Source of the DNA: Aspidiotus rigidus
Taxonomy: Eukaryota; Arthropoda; Insecta; Hemiptera; Diaspididae
DNA: 64,000 nt
Direction: 5' to 3'
Assembly: GCA_035079385.1 (NCBI GenBank)
Contig: JAVHKY010000054.1
Location: 14,116,501-14,180,500, forward strand
The position numbers and the translations under genes were made by a program. The notes below the pieces were generated by a model that saw only the letters and a list, made by a program, of their open reading frames with translations, made no database searches and was not told the origin of the DNA. Of this stretch, positions 37,184 through 50,265 are shown piece by piece. Position 1 is the stretch's first letter; each line of letters begins with the position of its first letter.

Positions 37184-40100
37184 ATGTCTCATAAATATCC
37201 TGGAAACGGACTTTACGTAGTACAAGGTGAGGTGTCCGCTCTAATGTCGGCCATGAGAAAGGTGCATTGGTCAGCCCGGTCGTATCAGGTAAGGATCACT
37301 CAAGATGAATCAAAGTTTACATAAACAGGATTTCTAACAACTTCCTGTATCCAAATTTCAGGAGGATGCCAATAATCCACTGCTAAAAAATCTGTCCGAG
37401 TTGAAAAGTAACTTAAATCAAATTCAAGACTTGAGGGAAATTGAATTGATAGCATTTCTAGGTTAGTACGTTGGTTCTGATTTAGGGAAATCTCCTTTCC
37501 GGGTCTACAGATAATCACCGACAGTCTTTTCTTTGTTTCAGGGCCATTTTTAGAAGTCATCAAATCCAACGAAACATCTGTCTCGGTTACAGTGCTCGCT
37601 CTATCATCCGTCAATAAATTCATATCTTATGGTTTGATCAGTAAGTTGTATCATGCAGTATCTGTCATTTTTTCAAGTAGATTTTTATCAGATTTGTTGT
37701 TCCTTATGATAGATACGTTTCCCGAGAACCTGCTTCCTGCCATTGAAAATATCGCGAATACAATAGCAAATGCAAATTTCATGCATCCGAATATCTTAAT
37801 GAAGATTGTTGAAGTAAGTTTCTGCACCTCAATATTATCAAAATGTAGTGCCACTCCAAAAACTTGAGATAACACTGCAACTCAAATTTCAGGTGTGTCG
37901 AACTCTAGTTATGTCACCATTAGGTACGCAACTGTCCAACGATAGTATTTGTAACATCATGCTTAGGTGTTTTAAGATATGTTTTGAAACGCAAATTAAT
38001 GGTAGGTTCCTTACTTGACACTCTCGGATAATTATCAAAGATCTCTATAATGAAACTTCGATTTCTAGAATTAGTGCGACACAGTGCGGAACATTGCGTG
38101 AAAGACGTGGTTCAGTTCTTGTTCAGTCGGTTACCAGAATTCATACGAACACCTGCAGATAGATGTTCAGGTCAAAATAAAGTACGATTCCTTAAATATG
38201 TAATTTTATGTGATTCGGAGATGCGGATTTATATTGATGAATTTTGTAGAAAATGAGAATTCGATCGAAGCCTGACGAACTGAATCAGAAGAAGAGAAAA
38301 AAATTGAGCACGTCGAAAGTTACCGATCACAGAAAATCAGTTGTTATTTCGAAAGATGAAAGTGAGCACCAGAGTAGGTCATGATATCCCAGTTTCGGTT
38401 AATCAATACATGATTTCACTTATTTTTCCCCTCTTCGCTAGATTGCTGTGAAACAACATCTTTAATAAGTAAAGAACAAACAACAGAATCATCCAAAGGC
38501 AATGAGGATTCTTCAATACAACAAACTGATGACACGGTGAAGTGTGAAAACGAAATTATCAATGACGACAATGAGACTGATGTCGTTCAACCAATTTTAT
38601 CCGAAAATTCTGTAAGTATTGTTAAGAAATAGATCTTCGCATCCCGGTTGATGGTTGTTGTTGTAACATAACTCACATGTTTAGAATGGACCTGCCGAAA
38701 GTGATCAAGACCAGTCTTCTACCACATATCCTCTTCCAGCTGGTATGTGTAAATGATCTGTTTATTGAATGGAAATTCTTTTCTTTACTAATTATCTTCC
38801 TCACTTTTTACAGAAAATTGTGCATCTACGGAATTAGAAACTGATGGTAAACAAAGTGGTTCTAGTCCTATTTCATCTTCACCTTGTCCCAGCCCGGTTG
38901 AAGAGACAGGCAATAAACAATACATTAATTCTCAGGGGGTTCGTTTCATGTCCGATGATATAAATTCCGAAGGTGAGTTCGAAGCACGTTAATCGAACAG
39001 TCCTTAAATTTGAAATCAGGAATCGATTTTTTTTCTCCTCGTTTTCTTTCGTAATGTATTATAGATTGGCTACTTGCAGAATACATTCCTCTCGAACCGC
39101 ATAATAGTATTTGCGTGCAGGAGTTATTACGCTTTCTGACAGTCATTTGTAATCCGTACGACAAGCAGAATTCCGACGTTATGATACGTACTGGTCTATC
39201 TTTGCTTACCGTCGCCTTGGAGGTCGGCGCGGATGCTATCTCGCGACATCCAACATTATTGTCCATTGTCAGGGATACATTATGTCGAAATTTACTATCG
39301 GTATACCTTGAATATCATAATTAGCTGCAAATACTTCGAGTCAAATCATTATTTCAATTTATTTACTGTTGTAGTTGATGCACAAAGAAAAAATGTCGAT
39401 TTTCACCGCCGCTTTACACGTTTCGTTTTTATTATTCGAATCGATGCGTTGCCATTTGAAATTTCAGTTGGAATATTTTTTCAAAAGGTTGACCGATATT
39501 ATAATTGCGGATACATCTAAAGTATCGTACGATAAACGAGAATTAGCTCTAGGTAAGCATTTTTTTTTTTAATTTTCAATTTTCACGCCCTTCAGCTGTT
39601 AATTTATGATTTGGTTTCTTCTATCAGAATGTTTGGTCCAAATGTGGCGCGTACCAGGTTTAGTTACCGAAATATTTATTAATTACGATTGTGATCTATA
39701 CTGTTCTAACGTGTACGAAGATATAACAAAATTACTATCTAAAGTAAGTTCCTTTTGCTTTGCGAAATTACGTCCAAGTGGATTTGATTTATTATTGTTT
39801 TAATGGACATTTTAGAATGTATATCCTGTCGCCGACATCTACAATACCCATTTACTGTCGCTGAACGCCTTATTGTCAATAGTAGATACGATTGAAAAAC
39901 ACTGTCACAGTCAAACCACGAGCGATTGTTCCACGGTAAACCTTGATCAGAATTCAGGTAAGAATTACAATCAGTTGCGTCACCTTTTTACTTTCATGAT
40001 TTAACCGCGTTGTACAATACAGGAGAAAATTCGGTATCACCCACTGCGAATACGCGAGGTGCCATGTACAACATTCCTAGTCACGATCAGTTGATAGCAA

Positions 40101-43100
40101 TAAAACGTAGAAAAGAGTTACTATCCATGGGTACTGAAAAATTCAACGAAAAACCAAAAAACGGAATACAGTTTTTGCAAGAAAATGGTTTACTGTCAAC
40201 TCCTTTGGAACCAGCCGAAGTTGTTACTTTTTTGCGCGAAAATCCGCATTTGGATAAAAAGCAAATCGGAGAATACATCAGTAATCGATCCAATTTACAA
40301 ATTTTGGAACATTTTGTTATGTGAGTACTTTTTGAAGTGATTGTAAGATCCCCGATAGAACCATAAACGATAACATTGGTACTCCGAATTGCAGGTCTTT
40401 CGATTTTGCCGGAACTAGAATAGACGAGGCTCTACGAGTGTATTTAGAGTCGTTTAGATTGCCGGGCGAGTCTCCGCTAATCTCGTCGAATTTACAGTGT
40501 TTCTCTCATCATTGGATCGTAAGTATTTGGGTATTTATTAGCTAAAACATGATGGGTGTTGATTAATTCTGAGAGCTGTTTCATCGTAGAAATTGAATGG
40601 CGAGCCGTTCTCTAAGGATTCCGCGTTTGTGCTAGCGTACGCGATCATCATGTTGAACGTAGATCAACATAATCAAACAGTCCGTCGTCAGCATGTACCG
40701 ATGACACTCGAGCAATTCAAAAAGAATTTGAAAGGAACAGATGACGGGAAAGATTTTGACGAGGAAATGCTGGAAGTTATTTATCAAGCAATAAAGTAAT
40801 TTCTGTTATCTATTGAAGTATACTAGAAACGCTCTTTAAGCGTCTACGACGCCCAGAGTAGGATTGGCAAACGTGTTCTAAGAGAAGATTCAGATGTTCA
40901 GATAAGGTCATGAATATAAGAGAAACCTGGGATTATTTGGTAAAATTATCCGCCCGAGCAGCGAACGATACGTGCTCCGAGATATTTCCTCTTCGCATGA
41001 TATCGACGAAGAATTTTTGTATCAACTGTCGTTTTGAGTCATTCTTTGATTTTTATGGCCCTCTTGACTATCCCGAAAGACGCCCTAATCTTCATCCAGA
41101 CTTGTAGAGAGCTTACGAGTAGATTTGATGACAAACTATTCAGTATAATCTGCGTCTTAGTTCTCTATATTTTGAACTTTCCTATATCTAAGATTCCTTT
41201 CGACATGCCCACACCAAAACAATTTATTGTTTTTAGAAATCAAGAAATAATTATGCCTGCGGAACAGACTGGATTGGTTCGTGAGAATTATTTATGGGAA
41301 GTTATGCTTAGAAGAGGCGTCGGCAAGGACGGAATATATATTCAAGCTAAGGAAGGCACGTACGATCGAGAGTTGTTTACGATTTGTTGGGGTCCTGTCG
41401 TGACCGCACTCCGGTATATGTTCGACAGAGCTGCTGATTCAATCATTTCTCATAAATCAATTATCGATGGTTTTAGGTAAGGCTCGATGAAGTTCCTCCT
41501 ACGAAAGTTTACTAAATTTTTTGGAATTACATATAATATCGTATGTTCAACAGGAAATGCGCTACGATATCCGCTCATTATGGTATGAGTAGTGAATTTG
41601 ACAAGTTGACTTTGTATTTATGCAAATTTACGATGCTCATTAATCATATAGAGGTAATTTCATTCTCGATTGTATTTACCTTTGAAAATGTACGATTGGC
41701 AGTTTAACATCTTGCTTTCCATTAGAATCCAGAAACATTCACCGTGTCTTTCGGGATGAATAAAAAACCGAGATTGGCGGCCAGAACGGTTTTCGAGTTG
41801 GTTCATAGGCACGGTGATATTTTGTGCGATGGATGGTATTGTATTTTCAGCTGCATTTTCCAGTTATTCCGTTGCAAATTACTGCCCAAATTCCTTGTTG
41901 AGGTGAGTTTGACGACGACAAAAAAAAGTCAAGAGTTTCGTACTTGACGTTACTCCTCATTCTCAGAAAATTGTATCCTCGTCTTAGTAACCAGAATCAC
42001 AGAGACAGTAGTTATAAAACCTTTAGTCCCTGTTAGAGGAGAAGAATGTTGTTTGTAATTCATTTTATGGAAATTATTGAAGTCCATGCATACCTGGAGA
42101 AATATTTACTGAATTTATGTACCTCGTTTTCTTCATAAATTTTGGAATAAATGAATGTTCGTAGGCTGAAGACTTCTTGGAATTGAGCGGTAAAATATCC
42201 CTCATACGAGAGGACGTGTCCAGTCAAAAAACAATTGAGTCAGGCTTGTTGAGCTCGTTATATTTGTATATTACGTCAGCTGCTGGTGAGTAAGACTTGA
42301 TAAAAATTCATAAAAGGCGAAATGTGTTACCAAAACTCGAGTATTCATTTGTGACCAGATTCATCGCAGCGAATGAACAGCTCTGAAGAACAAGAGTACG
42401 TGAAAATTGCGAAAGATTGTATCGCGGAGTGTGAACCAGAAAAATTGATTTCGGAGTCGAAATTTTTGAGATTGGAATCGCTTCAAGAATTACTCAAGGT
42501 AAAATCGTCGTGAATACTTCGGGTGAATATCTGGAAAGAAAGGAAAATTAATCACAGCGATCGGTTCTCGAATTTATGATAGGTTCTTGTTCGAGCGTGC
42601 TACAACACGGATAATGTCATCGTTTTAAAAACCAGACAAGATGAAGATAAAGCAGTATTTTTCCTAGAACTTCTGCTGAAAGTTGTAATACACAACAGGT
42701 TGGAACTCCGTTCGAATCATTTCACCAAAATTCCTTCTGAAGTCTTCGTAACTTATCCTTGTATCTTTACAGAGATCGTATAAATTCGCTGTGGTCGATG
42801 GTACAGAATCATATTCATAGGTTACTGATGACAGCCGCCCTTTCGGAACAGCATTTTTTGGTAGAACGTTGCGTTATCGGGCTACTAAGGCTGGCTAAAA
42901 GTTTGACCCGACGGGATGACGAAATCAGTTCAGAGGTGGACTATTCTCACTTAAATGCCAAACACTTACGTGAAAATGTCTCCATGTTACAATGTTTGGG
43001 TATCGCGTTGTTGCAGGTGCTACAATCTTTACGTATGCTACTATTATTGAAGTGGAACGTTCTATTTTCGGTCAGCAGACAAATTTCGTACGGCCTGTAC

Positions 43101-46100
43101 GAACTCTTGAAAACAGGAGCCGCGAATATTCATTCGGAAGCTGATTGGGCGATTATATTCACCTTATTTGAAATTGTTGGAGCTGGTGCTCCTTTACCCC
43201 AATCGACAAATTCGAATGGTGAGTGTTAGACAAGGATTTTTTAATTGATGTTGAAAAAGAATTGACGTAAGTTGTTTCATTTTCAGAGGAGGCAGTCGTT
43301 GAAAATACGGAAGAGGGATCAGGCTGTGAAAAACAACATCTCCCTGTTTCGGAAAATCAGAAGGTTTCGTCAATAGTATCTTTGTCGGTTAGTAATAGAT
43401 TTCTTTCTACGTTGTGTTAATATTTTACGATTTTTTATCAACATCTGAAATTTTACAGCAAGAAAAATTAGATGTGAATTTGAAAATATTTTATGAAGGC
43501 GTCGAATTACTTCCTCACGATCCATTCGCTTTAGTAAAATGTTGCGAAAGTTTGGCTTTCCTAGTGCGGGACGTCGCGCACATAACGCCTTTCAATTACA
43601 AGAACTGCGTTCATACCATGAGAACCTTTGTGGAAGCTACGTTGCACTCGGGTAATTTTTCATTAGCATGAACTTTAGGTAATAGTATTGTCCGTCCTCC
43701 GGCTGTACATTAGATCGCTCATTATATTCAGGTGAGCAGAAAAATCGTAAACAAGATGCGAACACGATGAATAAAACACGCGCCAAGAATAAAAGTTCGA
43801 CGTTGAAGAAAAATAAATTTTCTAGTCAGAAAACTCAGAATGGAACATACGATGGAGAAGAAAGTGATACCGAAGAATATCCCGATTCCTACTTCCAGGT
43901 CCCGTTGCAAGTACGTACTTTAGAATATCTTACTGCGTTGTCAGAGGAAGATTCACCAATTCATAAATCGTTGTAATTTTTCCAGTTGCTAGATCTAATG
44001 CATACGTTACACTCTAAAACGGCTCATATACATAATGGCTGGTCCAAAGAAAATTCGGAGCACGAAGTTGGCTCATTGTGGCCCGAAGGCTGGTGTCCGT
44101 TGCTGCAGGGTATTGCTAGACTTTGCTGTGATCCACGAAAGACGGTAAATTATAGTTCGACTCTCATCTATGCTTCCTGGGCTGAGTGTTTATATTGTAA
44201 GAAGTAATTTGTTTAAATTTCGATAACAGGTGAGATGGGATGCTATCAATTATCTTCAAAGAGCATTACTGATGCACGATTTACAGAAATTACGAGCCAA
44301 CGAATGGGAATCGTGTTTCAACCAAGTACTCTTCCCTTTGTTGGAAGAATTGGCGGAACCAGTGCAAGGGAAAGACTGCTCGGGACTAGAGGAAACAAGG
44401 ACGCGTGCGGCCACTCTTCTGTCAAAAGTAATACTTTGTCATTGTTTCTTAAATTCAACGAGTCTTGCTACTACGTTCAGGGTGATAAACTCGGAGTGGG
44501 CAGATGGGTATTCAGATTGGGCAAATTTTAGAATCGCTAGTATCGTTTGATAAGAAAACGGGCGCATTGTGATGCAGGGAGGGATGGAATGGTGAGGCCG
44601 GATAAAGTCTTGAAAGGCTATATCATTAGCATTGCAGTATAGGGATGAAAGGGAGAGCAACGGAAAAAGAGTAGGTTAGACGGGTATGACCTGTTCTGAG
44701 ACGGGTTAGGGTGACTTAGCGGTTTGAAGAAGACCAAGGAATTGGATCTTTTTTCAATTGATTGGAACTTATTGGAGGACAAGAAGGATCAGAAATCATA
44801 GCAGGAGGAGAGGACTAGGAAGCAGTGGGTGTAAATTAGCGAACCGCAATCAAGTTGAGAACAGATTAAGTTTGCGATTACAGTCGGTACGGAGGTGAAA
44901 AATCCGTTTCAGGAATTCAGGCATTTTGCTCTTAAGATTTTGAAAAGGTTTTAGAATTAAAGGTGAGATCGAGGAACTTAGCGCAGGATTAGATAGTAAT
45001 TGTGAAGTTCTGTAGACGCAGAGAAGGAAGGGATGTAGGGCGGAAGTATCTTTTTTTGGAATATTACCAGACTTTTTCTCGTCTGAAAACCAAAATCCAT
45101 TGTCAGATGACCACTTGGAGACTTTTTTGAGGGTAGTTAGGGTAGTCTTAATGCTTGTTGGGGTTTGGAGGTTAGTAGAGAAAACCTGAAGTTATCAGCA
45201 GAGAGGCGCTTGATAAGGAGGAAGCTGAAAGAGAAAAACGCCTCATACTTTTCCCTGGGAAACATCTTTTTGGGATGGCAAGAGTTCGAGTAGATTGCCT
45301 CAAAGGCTAATTCCTTATAATCGGAAGAGATGTAGTGACGCCGAACATGGGGAAACGCTTCCCGGTGGTCGAAGAAAATGAAGCAGAGCTTGTTCCTTGA
45401 TTTGAAAGTTCAAGTCAGACATGGCTTGGAGGGTGTTACAGCCTATGGCGAAAGGAAGTTTTTCGAATCAATGAACCAGAATAGTTCTTGTTTGGGAGTT
45501 TGCCAAGGACAGAGGTCGGAGCGGTACGAGTAAATGGCTAAGATGCGAGGAGAAAGGGATCTTTAGTAGGTTTTAGTATTAGAAGGATGATATCCGATTT
45601 CCAGTTACGAGCTTCGTTTTTGATTCAACCGTGCTTCGTTATTCTAAACAGTTCCGTTTTCCTGAGTTCTTCTAAATTTCTCGGAATATTAGAAATTACC
45701 TTGAGTTCAAAAACTAGTTTCAAATTTTCTTTGGAATTCTCAATTTTTAGATCTTTAACACATACGCCCTATTTATAGGTTTTCCTTCATCATCTGTCTC
45801 CGCTGCAGTTGCTACCAAACTTCGCGAGTTTATGGCTAAAAATTCTCGATGTTATGAACTGTTATATGAATCTTGACAAAAACAGTGAACTATTGGTAAG
45901 GTATAAGATAGTTCGATGGCGAAAATTAAATATTCCAGCCTGTAAAGTCTTATTTTCCGTGCCACAGAACGAGGCTATACAAGAAAGCGTAAAGAATATG
46001 ATCCTTGTAATGGTGAGCGCGAAATTATTCTCTGACGATAATGGGCAGTCCCCATTTTGGAGACTGACTTGGGAAAAAGTTGACCAATTTATTCCAGAAT

Positions 46101-47554
46101 TACGAGTCGAACTCTTCCGCAATCATTCGCAAGGTATGTACCTTTGATAAATACTTCCCGTTCTCCAAGATTAGCGTATTACATATGTGTAAAACTTCAT
46201 CTCGTATTATTTTCTCGCAGTCCACGACAAAGAGTCTCAAGCGTCTTCTCCAGTTGTACCAGAATCGGCTGCCGATGAATCAAGGTACCTTTTGATCTTA
46301 TCTAGTTTATGTTTTTGATTATTCTTCCTTATTTTATTCATCTATCTACAGAGACTCGAAAGAAAGTAAACCTAACGCGACAGTCGCGAACTCCGAGGAC
46401 GGATCATCCGATGCAACCTTCGTCAAACGTTCTGTTCCCATTTTCCCTCATATGGGTCAGGTAAGATACTCGAATTAAAATAAAGGGAAAATCTTTCGCC
46501 GTCCTATAGTACGTGCCTAAAAAAGAACGCAATATTAAACGATGTTTTTAAAATTATTCTGTTTCTTTTGACTCTGGATTGTCAACTCTAGATGGAAACT
46601 ACACATTAAAAGTTCTTACGCTGAATATAGTAAGTTAATTAGAATAATATTATGAGTTGATTTCGGAAATTAGATTGTTTCATTTGCGTTCATTTTTGGG
46701 GTCTATTGAATACTTGGATGAAAAACTTGTGATTATATCGTTTATCGTTTATTTTTCAGCTGGTCTCCACGCCTATTGGCCCACCCGCTCAGAAGCACGA
46801 AACCGAACGACCAACCGAGACGGTTGCACAACGAACTTGCAATATCACCAATCCGAACATAACGCAAATGTCTTCACTGATTGCCTCCGCTCCTGATTTT
46901 CTCGCCAGCTTACCTTCGTTTCGAGCTCATTCACCTCCTTGTTCCCTTCTTTCTCAAAATCGACCAGTACCAGTACCCGGATATCCTCTTTCCGAGCCAA
47001 ATTTGTTTTATCGATCGTCCTACTCGCTTTCGACATCACCTGACCAGGCATACGCTCCACCCGCTGCTTCGATACCGAACGCTTCATTCGTAGATACAAA
47101 TTCATTCCAGTATCCGATACAACGTTCGTCATCGGTATGCGAACCTCCCTTAAATTGTACCGAATCAAGAACACGAGTTGAACCTTTTCCTGTTCTGCTA
47201 AACGCGAATCCATCGTTACCCCAAGACACTAATTTAACTAATTCAGCCAATTCAGCAATTTTTTCTGCTCAGTACACTACGTCTCCTCATCACGTGCCCG
47301 AAATCCAACGTGATGACATTGAAGCTGCAGTGAGAATGGCTTCAAATGATTCGGATAATACTTTTGGAATTAGTTCTACGACCGAGTCAAAAGATGTCCA
47401 TTTAGGTGAAAAGACGTCGGAGTCGCCACAGTCACCGACAAAAATGTCATTTCCCGTTTACTCCGGTTTTGCTCAACTTAATAATGATGCGGTAGGAAGT
47501 GTGGAAGAAAATAATCCTAAACAATTTTTTTATCAGAATCGATATGTGACATGA
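37184..47554 (+). CDS. GBF1: GBF1/gartenzwerg, Golgi brefeldin A-resistant Arf GEF
   Basis: About 35 exons, all phases closing; first exon 37184-37288, last 46760-47554. The model gives 1911 residues if the 81-nt segment 42936-43016 is spliced, or 1938 if retained (human about 1860). Order: N-terminal DCB and HUS regions (exons 1-14, start [16 protein letters not shown]); Sec7 domain (about residues 620-815, exons 40023-40320, 40395-40518, 40590-40795 and the start of 41237-41476), with the glutamic finger in FRLPGESP (Glu724); [18 protein letters not shown] just after it; then HDS-like helical regions ([47 protein letters not shown]); and a serine/proline-rich tail. The protein loads GTP on Arf1 at the cis-Golgi to recruit COPI. 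Intron 44428-45808 contains a reversed LINE remnant. A piece of the last exon is duplicated downstream. Confidence 0.95.
44440..45450 (-). mobile_element. Degenerate antisense non-LTR retrotransposon in GBF1 intron 29
   Basis: On the minus strand around 45200-45000 the translation shows the post-YADD region of a LINE reverse transcriptase: LSADNF (a decayed YADDF), then in another frame [28 protein letters not shown]. Further on, about 44740-44660, it reads [12 protein letters not shown], stop, [16 protein letters not shown]. The latter matches the tail motifs ([15 protein letters not shown]) of the retrotransposon in the FMR1 intron. Frameshifts and stops show it is an old dead copy. The surrounding plus strand is strikingly purine-rich, which fits a reversed pyrimidine-rich element of this family. 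Boundaries are approximate. Confidence 0.7.
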
Positions 47555-47688
47555 AATTAAAATCGTAATTTAGGGCAAAAATGTGAATTGAAACGTATCT
47601 GTGTGTACAGTTGTTGTATACGTATTATTGTTTTTATTGATCGTGTACAAAATTTATTTGTGCGGGACGCACTGAAATTTTTTTCGTT

Positions 47689-47694
47689 AATAAA
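47689..47694 (+). terminator. Poly(A) signal of GBF1
   Basis: AATAAA 135 nt after the stop, following a T-rich stretch. Confidence 0.5.
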
Positions 47695-47879
47695 TATTTA
47701 TTCGTTTTTTATTATTGAAATTGAGCGATCTAAATGAATAGTTTCATTGATGCATGAGAAAAAAAATTTTGGATTCTAGGCCCTCCGGCGCCAAGTATTG
47801 ACGATCTGACTATTATTGAATCTTCTGTAGCAATATCCATCAAAACCATTCTATACGGATGGGGAGGGGGAGCTGTTCC

Positions 47880-48224
47880 CCAACCGAGACGGCTGCCCAA
47901 CAAACTTGCAGTGTCATCATTCCGAACCGAACGCAAATGTCTTCACTGATTGCCTCCGCTCCTGATTTTCTCGCCAGCTTACCTTCGTTTCGAGCCCATT
48001 CACCTCCTTGTTCCCTTCGTTCTCAAAATCGACCAGTACCAGTACCCGGATATCCTCTTTCCGAGCCAAATTGGCTTTATCGATCGTCCTACTCAATTTC
48101 GACATCACCTGACCAGGCATACGCTCCACCTGCTACTTCGATACGAAACGCTTCATTGGTAGATACAAATTCATTCCAGTATCAAATACAACGTTCGTCA
48201 TCGGCATGCGAACCTCCCTTAAAT
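47880..48224 (+). pseudogene. Duplicated 345-bp fragment of the GBF1 last exon
   Basis: This is collinear with 46811-47155 at a constant offset of 1069 bp and without indels. By eye I count about 23 substitutions (about 93% identity), several as adjacent pairs. The copy keeps the GBF1 reading frame through its whole length ([32 protein letters not shown]). Sequence before and after is unrelated; the frame ends soon after at 48267-48269. It is probably a dead tandem duplicate next to the repeat island. An alternative last exon of GBF1 is possible but no convincing acceptor in phase is visible. Confidence 0.8.
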
Positions 48225-48784
48225 AGACTAGACCCATTTTTGAAAAAAAGGATCTTGAGATGCGTTTAATATAACATTTTGGTAACCGGCATGTTCTCAA
48301 TGAAAAAAATATCGGTAACTTTTTAATCCGACCCCTCTTATTGGAGAAATGGGGGGGGGGGTGGAACGTCAAAAAAATTGTTTTTCAACAGGGAACCTGT
48401 TTTATGGGGGGCTTTTTGAAAAATTTGCCGTGCGCCGTCCAGCAAAAAACAGAAAAATGTCGACTCTCGAGCCATATATGATAGGAGAGGGACTTGGAAA
48501 AATTTCGACTCTCGAGCTATATATGATAGGAGGGAAACTTAGAAAAAACGACAGCTTCCTTAACGGAGTTAAACGAGGAACGCAGGCAACCTGTTTTATG
48601 AGTCAACTGAGATTTGGTATTGAAAATTCAAGGAAGCCTAGACCTAGATAAAGCTAGTATAAAGAAGGCCTAGACCTATTATATAAGCCTATTATAATAT
48701 AGTTTGAGAGTCTAAATTTCTCCAAGTCCCCCTCCTATCATATATAGCTCGAAAGTCAAAATTTTGACCAGACCCCCTTTTATT

Positions 48785-49951
48785 AACCCAACATTCCTCA
48801 TGATGAGCTTCAAGAATTTTTCGATCTTCTGAATACTAAGTGGTCCCCCAACTACTGTAAATTTGAAGGGAAATTTTTCGAGTTTCCTGATGTAGTAGGG
48901 ATCGCATTGCATCACCACTAGGCTCTCCATCTCCGAAATTTTCATGTCTAAGTTTGAACTTGACCTCTTTTCCTCGAACCAGGTGTTACTTAATCATATT
49001 CACTATTGGTACAGGTACGTTGATGACGTTTTATGTACCTGGACTGGTCACCCAGATCTCCTTGGTGAGTTTCTGAGGTATCTCAATTCCTGGTACCCTT
49101 CCATCAAATTTACGTTGGAAATAGGGGTATTTTCTATTAACTTTTTGGATTTATCGATCTCTATAATAGACGGTATCTATAAGTTTGGAATTTACAGGAA
49201 AGATACTACGATCGATGTTTTAGTTCGTTCGGTCCTATTGCTCACAAGATGGCTGCCTTTCATAGCCTAGTTCACAGACTGACTCGTATTCCTTTGAGTC
49301 AGTCTGCCTTCAAGGAAGAGTTATTCACAATAAAACAATGGGCTCAATGTCGACGTTGACGTGATGGTTCGGAAGAAAGTTACGAGGAGCCTCCTGGATT
49401 CCACCACCTCCCTCCCCCGAGACACGATCCGTGATCGCCGTTTGCGTTGGATCAGTCTCCCTTTCCTGGAGAAGTTCTCCCTGCAATTGGGTCGGGCCCT
49501 TCGCCCGTCTGACTTCAGACCCGCGTTTTACAACCCTACCACAGTCAAGAGGTTGTTTGTGAGACTGAAGGACCCCATACCTGTCGATGAGAGGAGTGGT
49601 ATTTACAAGTTGGAATGTGGGGATTGTGGAGGCTTTTATATTGGTGAGACCAGCCGCCAAATGAAAGTTAGAGTAGCTGAGCATCTGAAGTCTTGGAAGA
49701 AGGGACACTTAGGGGAGTCAGCTTTCGCCGATCACTTAATAAACAGTGGCCACAGCTTCCGCGAGGGATCCGAAAAGCTCCTCCATAAGGAGAATTCCTA
49801 CCGTAAGCGCATCGCCCTCGAGCATATAGAGATAATGCGTCATCTCAACACTGACGGTATCACTGTACTCAACTCGTACATTCCGGAAGATGGCCTGATC
49901 GAACTGGTTTATGACTCACATCGTGATTTCTCGTCGTTTGGACGATCTTAA
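48785..49951 (+). mobile_element. Decayed Penelope-like element: reverse transcriptase end plus GIY-YIG endonuclease
   Basis: Around 48795-48910 a frame reads HDELQEFFDLLNTKW and KFEGKFFEFPD, as in the RT fingers/palm of Penelope-like elements. It is broken by a frameshift and stops. The frame at 48944-49270 continues with the catalytic WYRYVDDVLC and a thumb-like segment, then breaks again. From 49361 to the stop at 49949-49951 the frame carries the C-terminal endonuclease: GIYKLECGDCGGFYIGETSRQ (GIY and YIG with the CxxC insertion typical of these elements), then KVRVAEHLKSW, LINSGHSF and NSYRKRIALEHIEI. The 5' part is missing. This RT plus GIY-YIG order identifies Penelope-like elements. 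The 45-bp array starts about 140 bp after the stop. Confidence 0.85.
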
Positions 49952-50089
49952 TACCTCGTTCTTCTCATTTGTTCGTCAGTTGCTTTCATTTCAGGCTTGA
50001 AAATGGTTTATTAACCGTAAGGGCTCGTCGTCCTTTATTTTTCTGCGGTTTGCATGCTTTACTCCACGTCGGAGTATTCGTCTTTCGCG

Positions 50090-50265
50090 TCCCCCTCCTA
50101 TCATATATGGCTCGAGAGTCGAAATTTTTCCAAGTCCCCCTCTTATCATATATGGCTCGAGAGTCGAAATTTTTCCAAGTCCTCCTCCTATCATACATAG
50201 CTCGAGAATCGAAATTTTTCCAAGTCCCCCTCCTATCATATATAGCTCGAGAATCGAAATTTCAA
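50090..50265. repeat. 45-bp tandem array (about 4 units)
   Basis: Units 'aagtccccctcctatcatat' plus 'ggctcgagagtcgaaatttttcc' repeat head to tail with a few substitutions. Because 45 is divisible by 3, the array reads as a 15-residue periodic frame ([15 protein letters not shown]). This is an artefact of the repeat. Confidence 0.85.

Noticed and set aside
40910..41236. Frames upstream of the 41237 GBF1 exon
   Set aside because: They lie in the intron after the Sec7 exons; the acceptor at 41235-41236 restores the conserved [12 protein letters not shown] in phase.
46845..47213. 122-aa minus-strand ORF over the GBF1 last exon
   Set aside because: It is a shadow of the GBF1 coding frame; the same shadow recurs over the duplicate at 47917-48129.
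47859..48269. 136-aa ORF as an independent gene
   Set aside because: All recognisable content is copied from GBF1; the added ends are unrelated and no promoter or splice signals support it.
50090..50265. Evenly spaced repeats resembling a CRISPR array
   Set aside because: Units are contiguous with no unique spacers, and the genome is eukaryotic.
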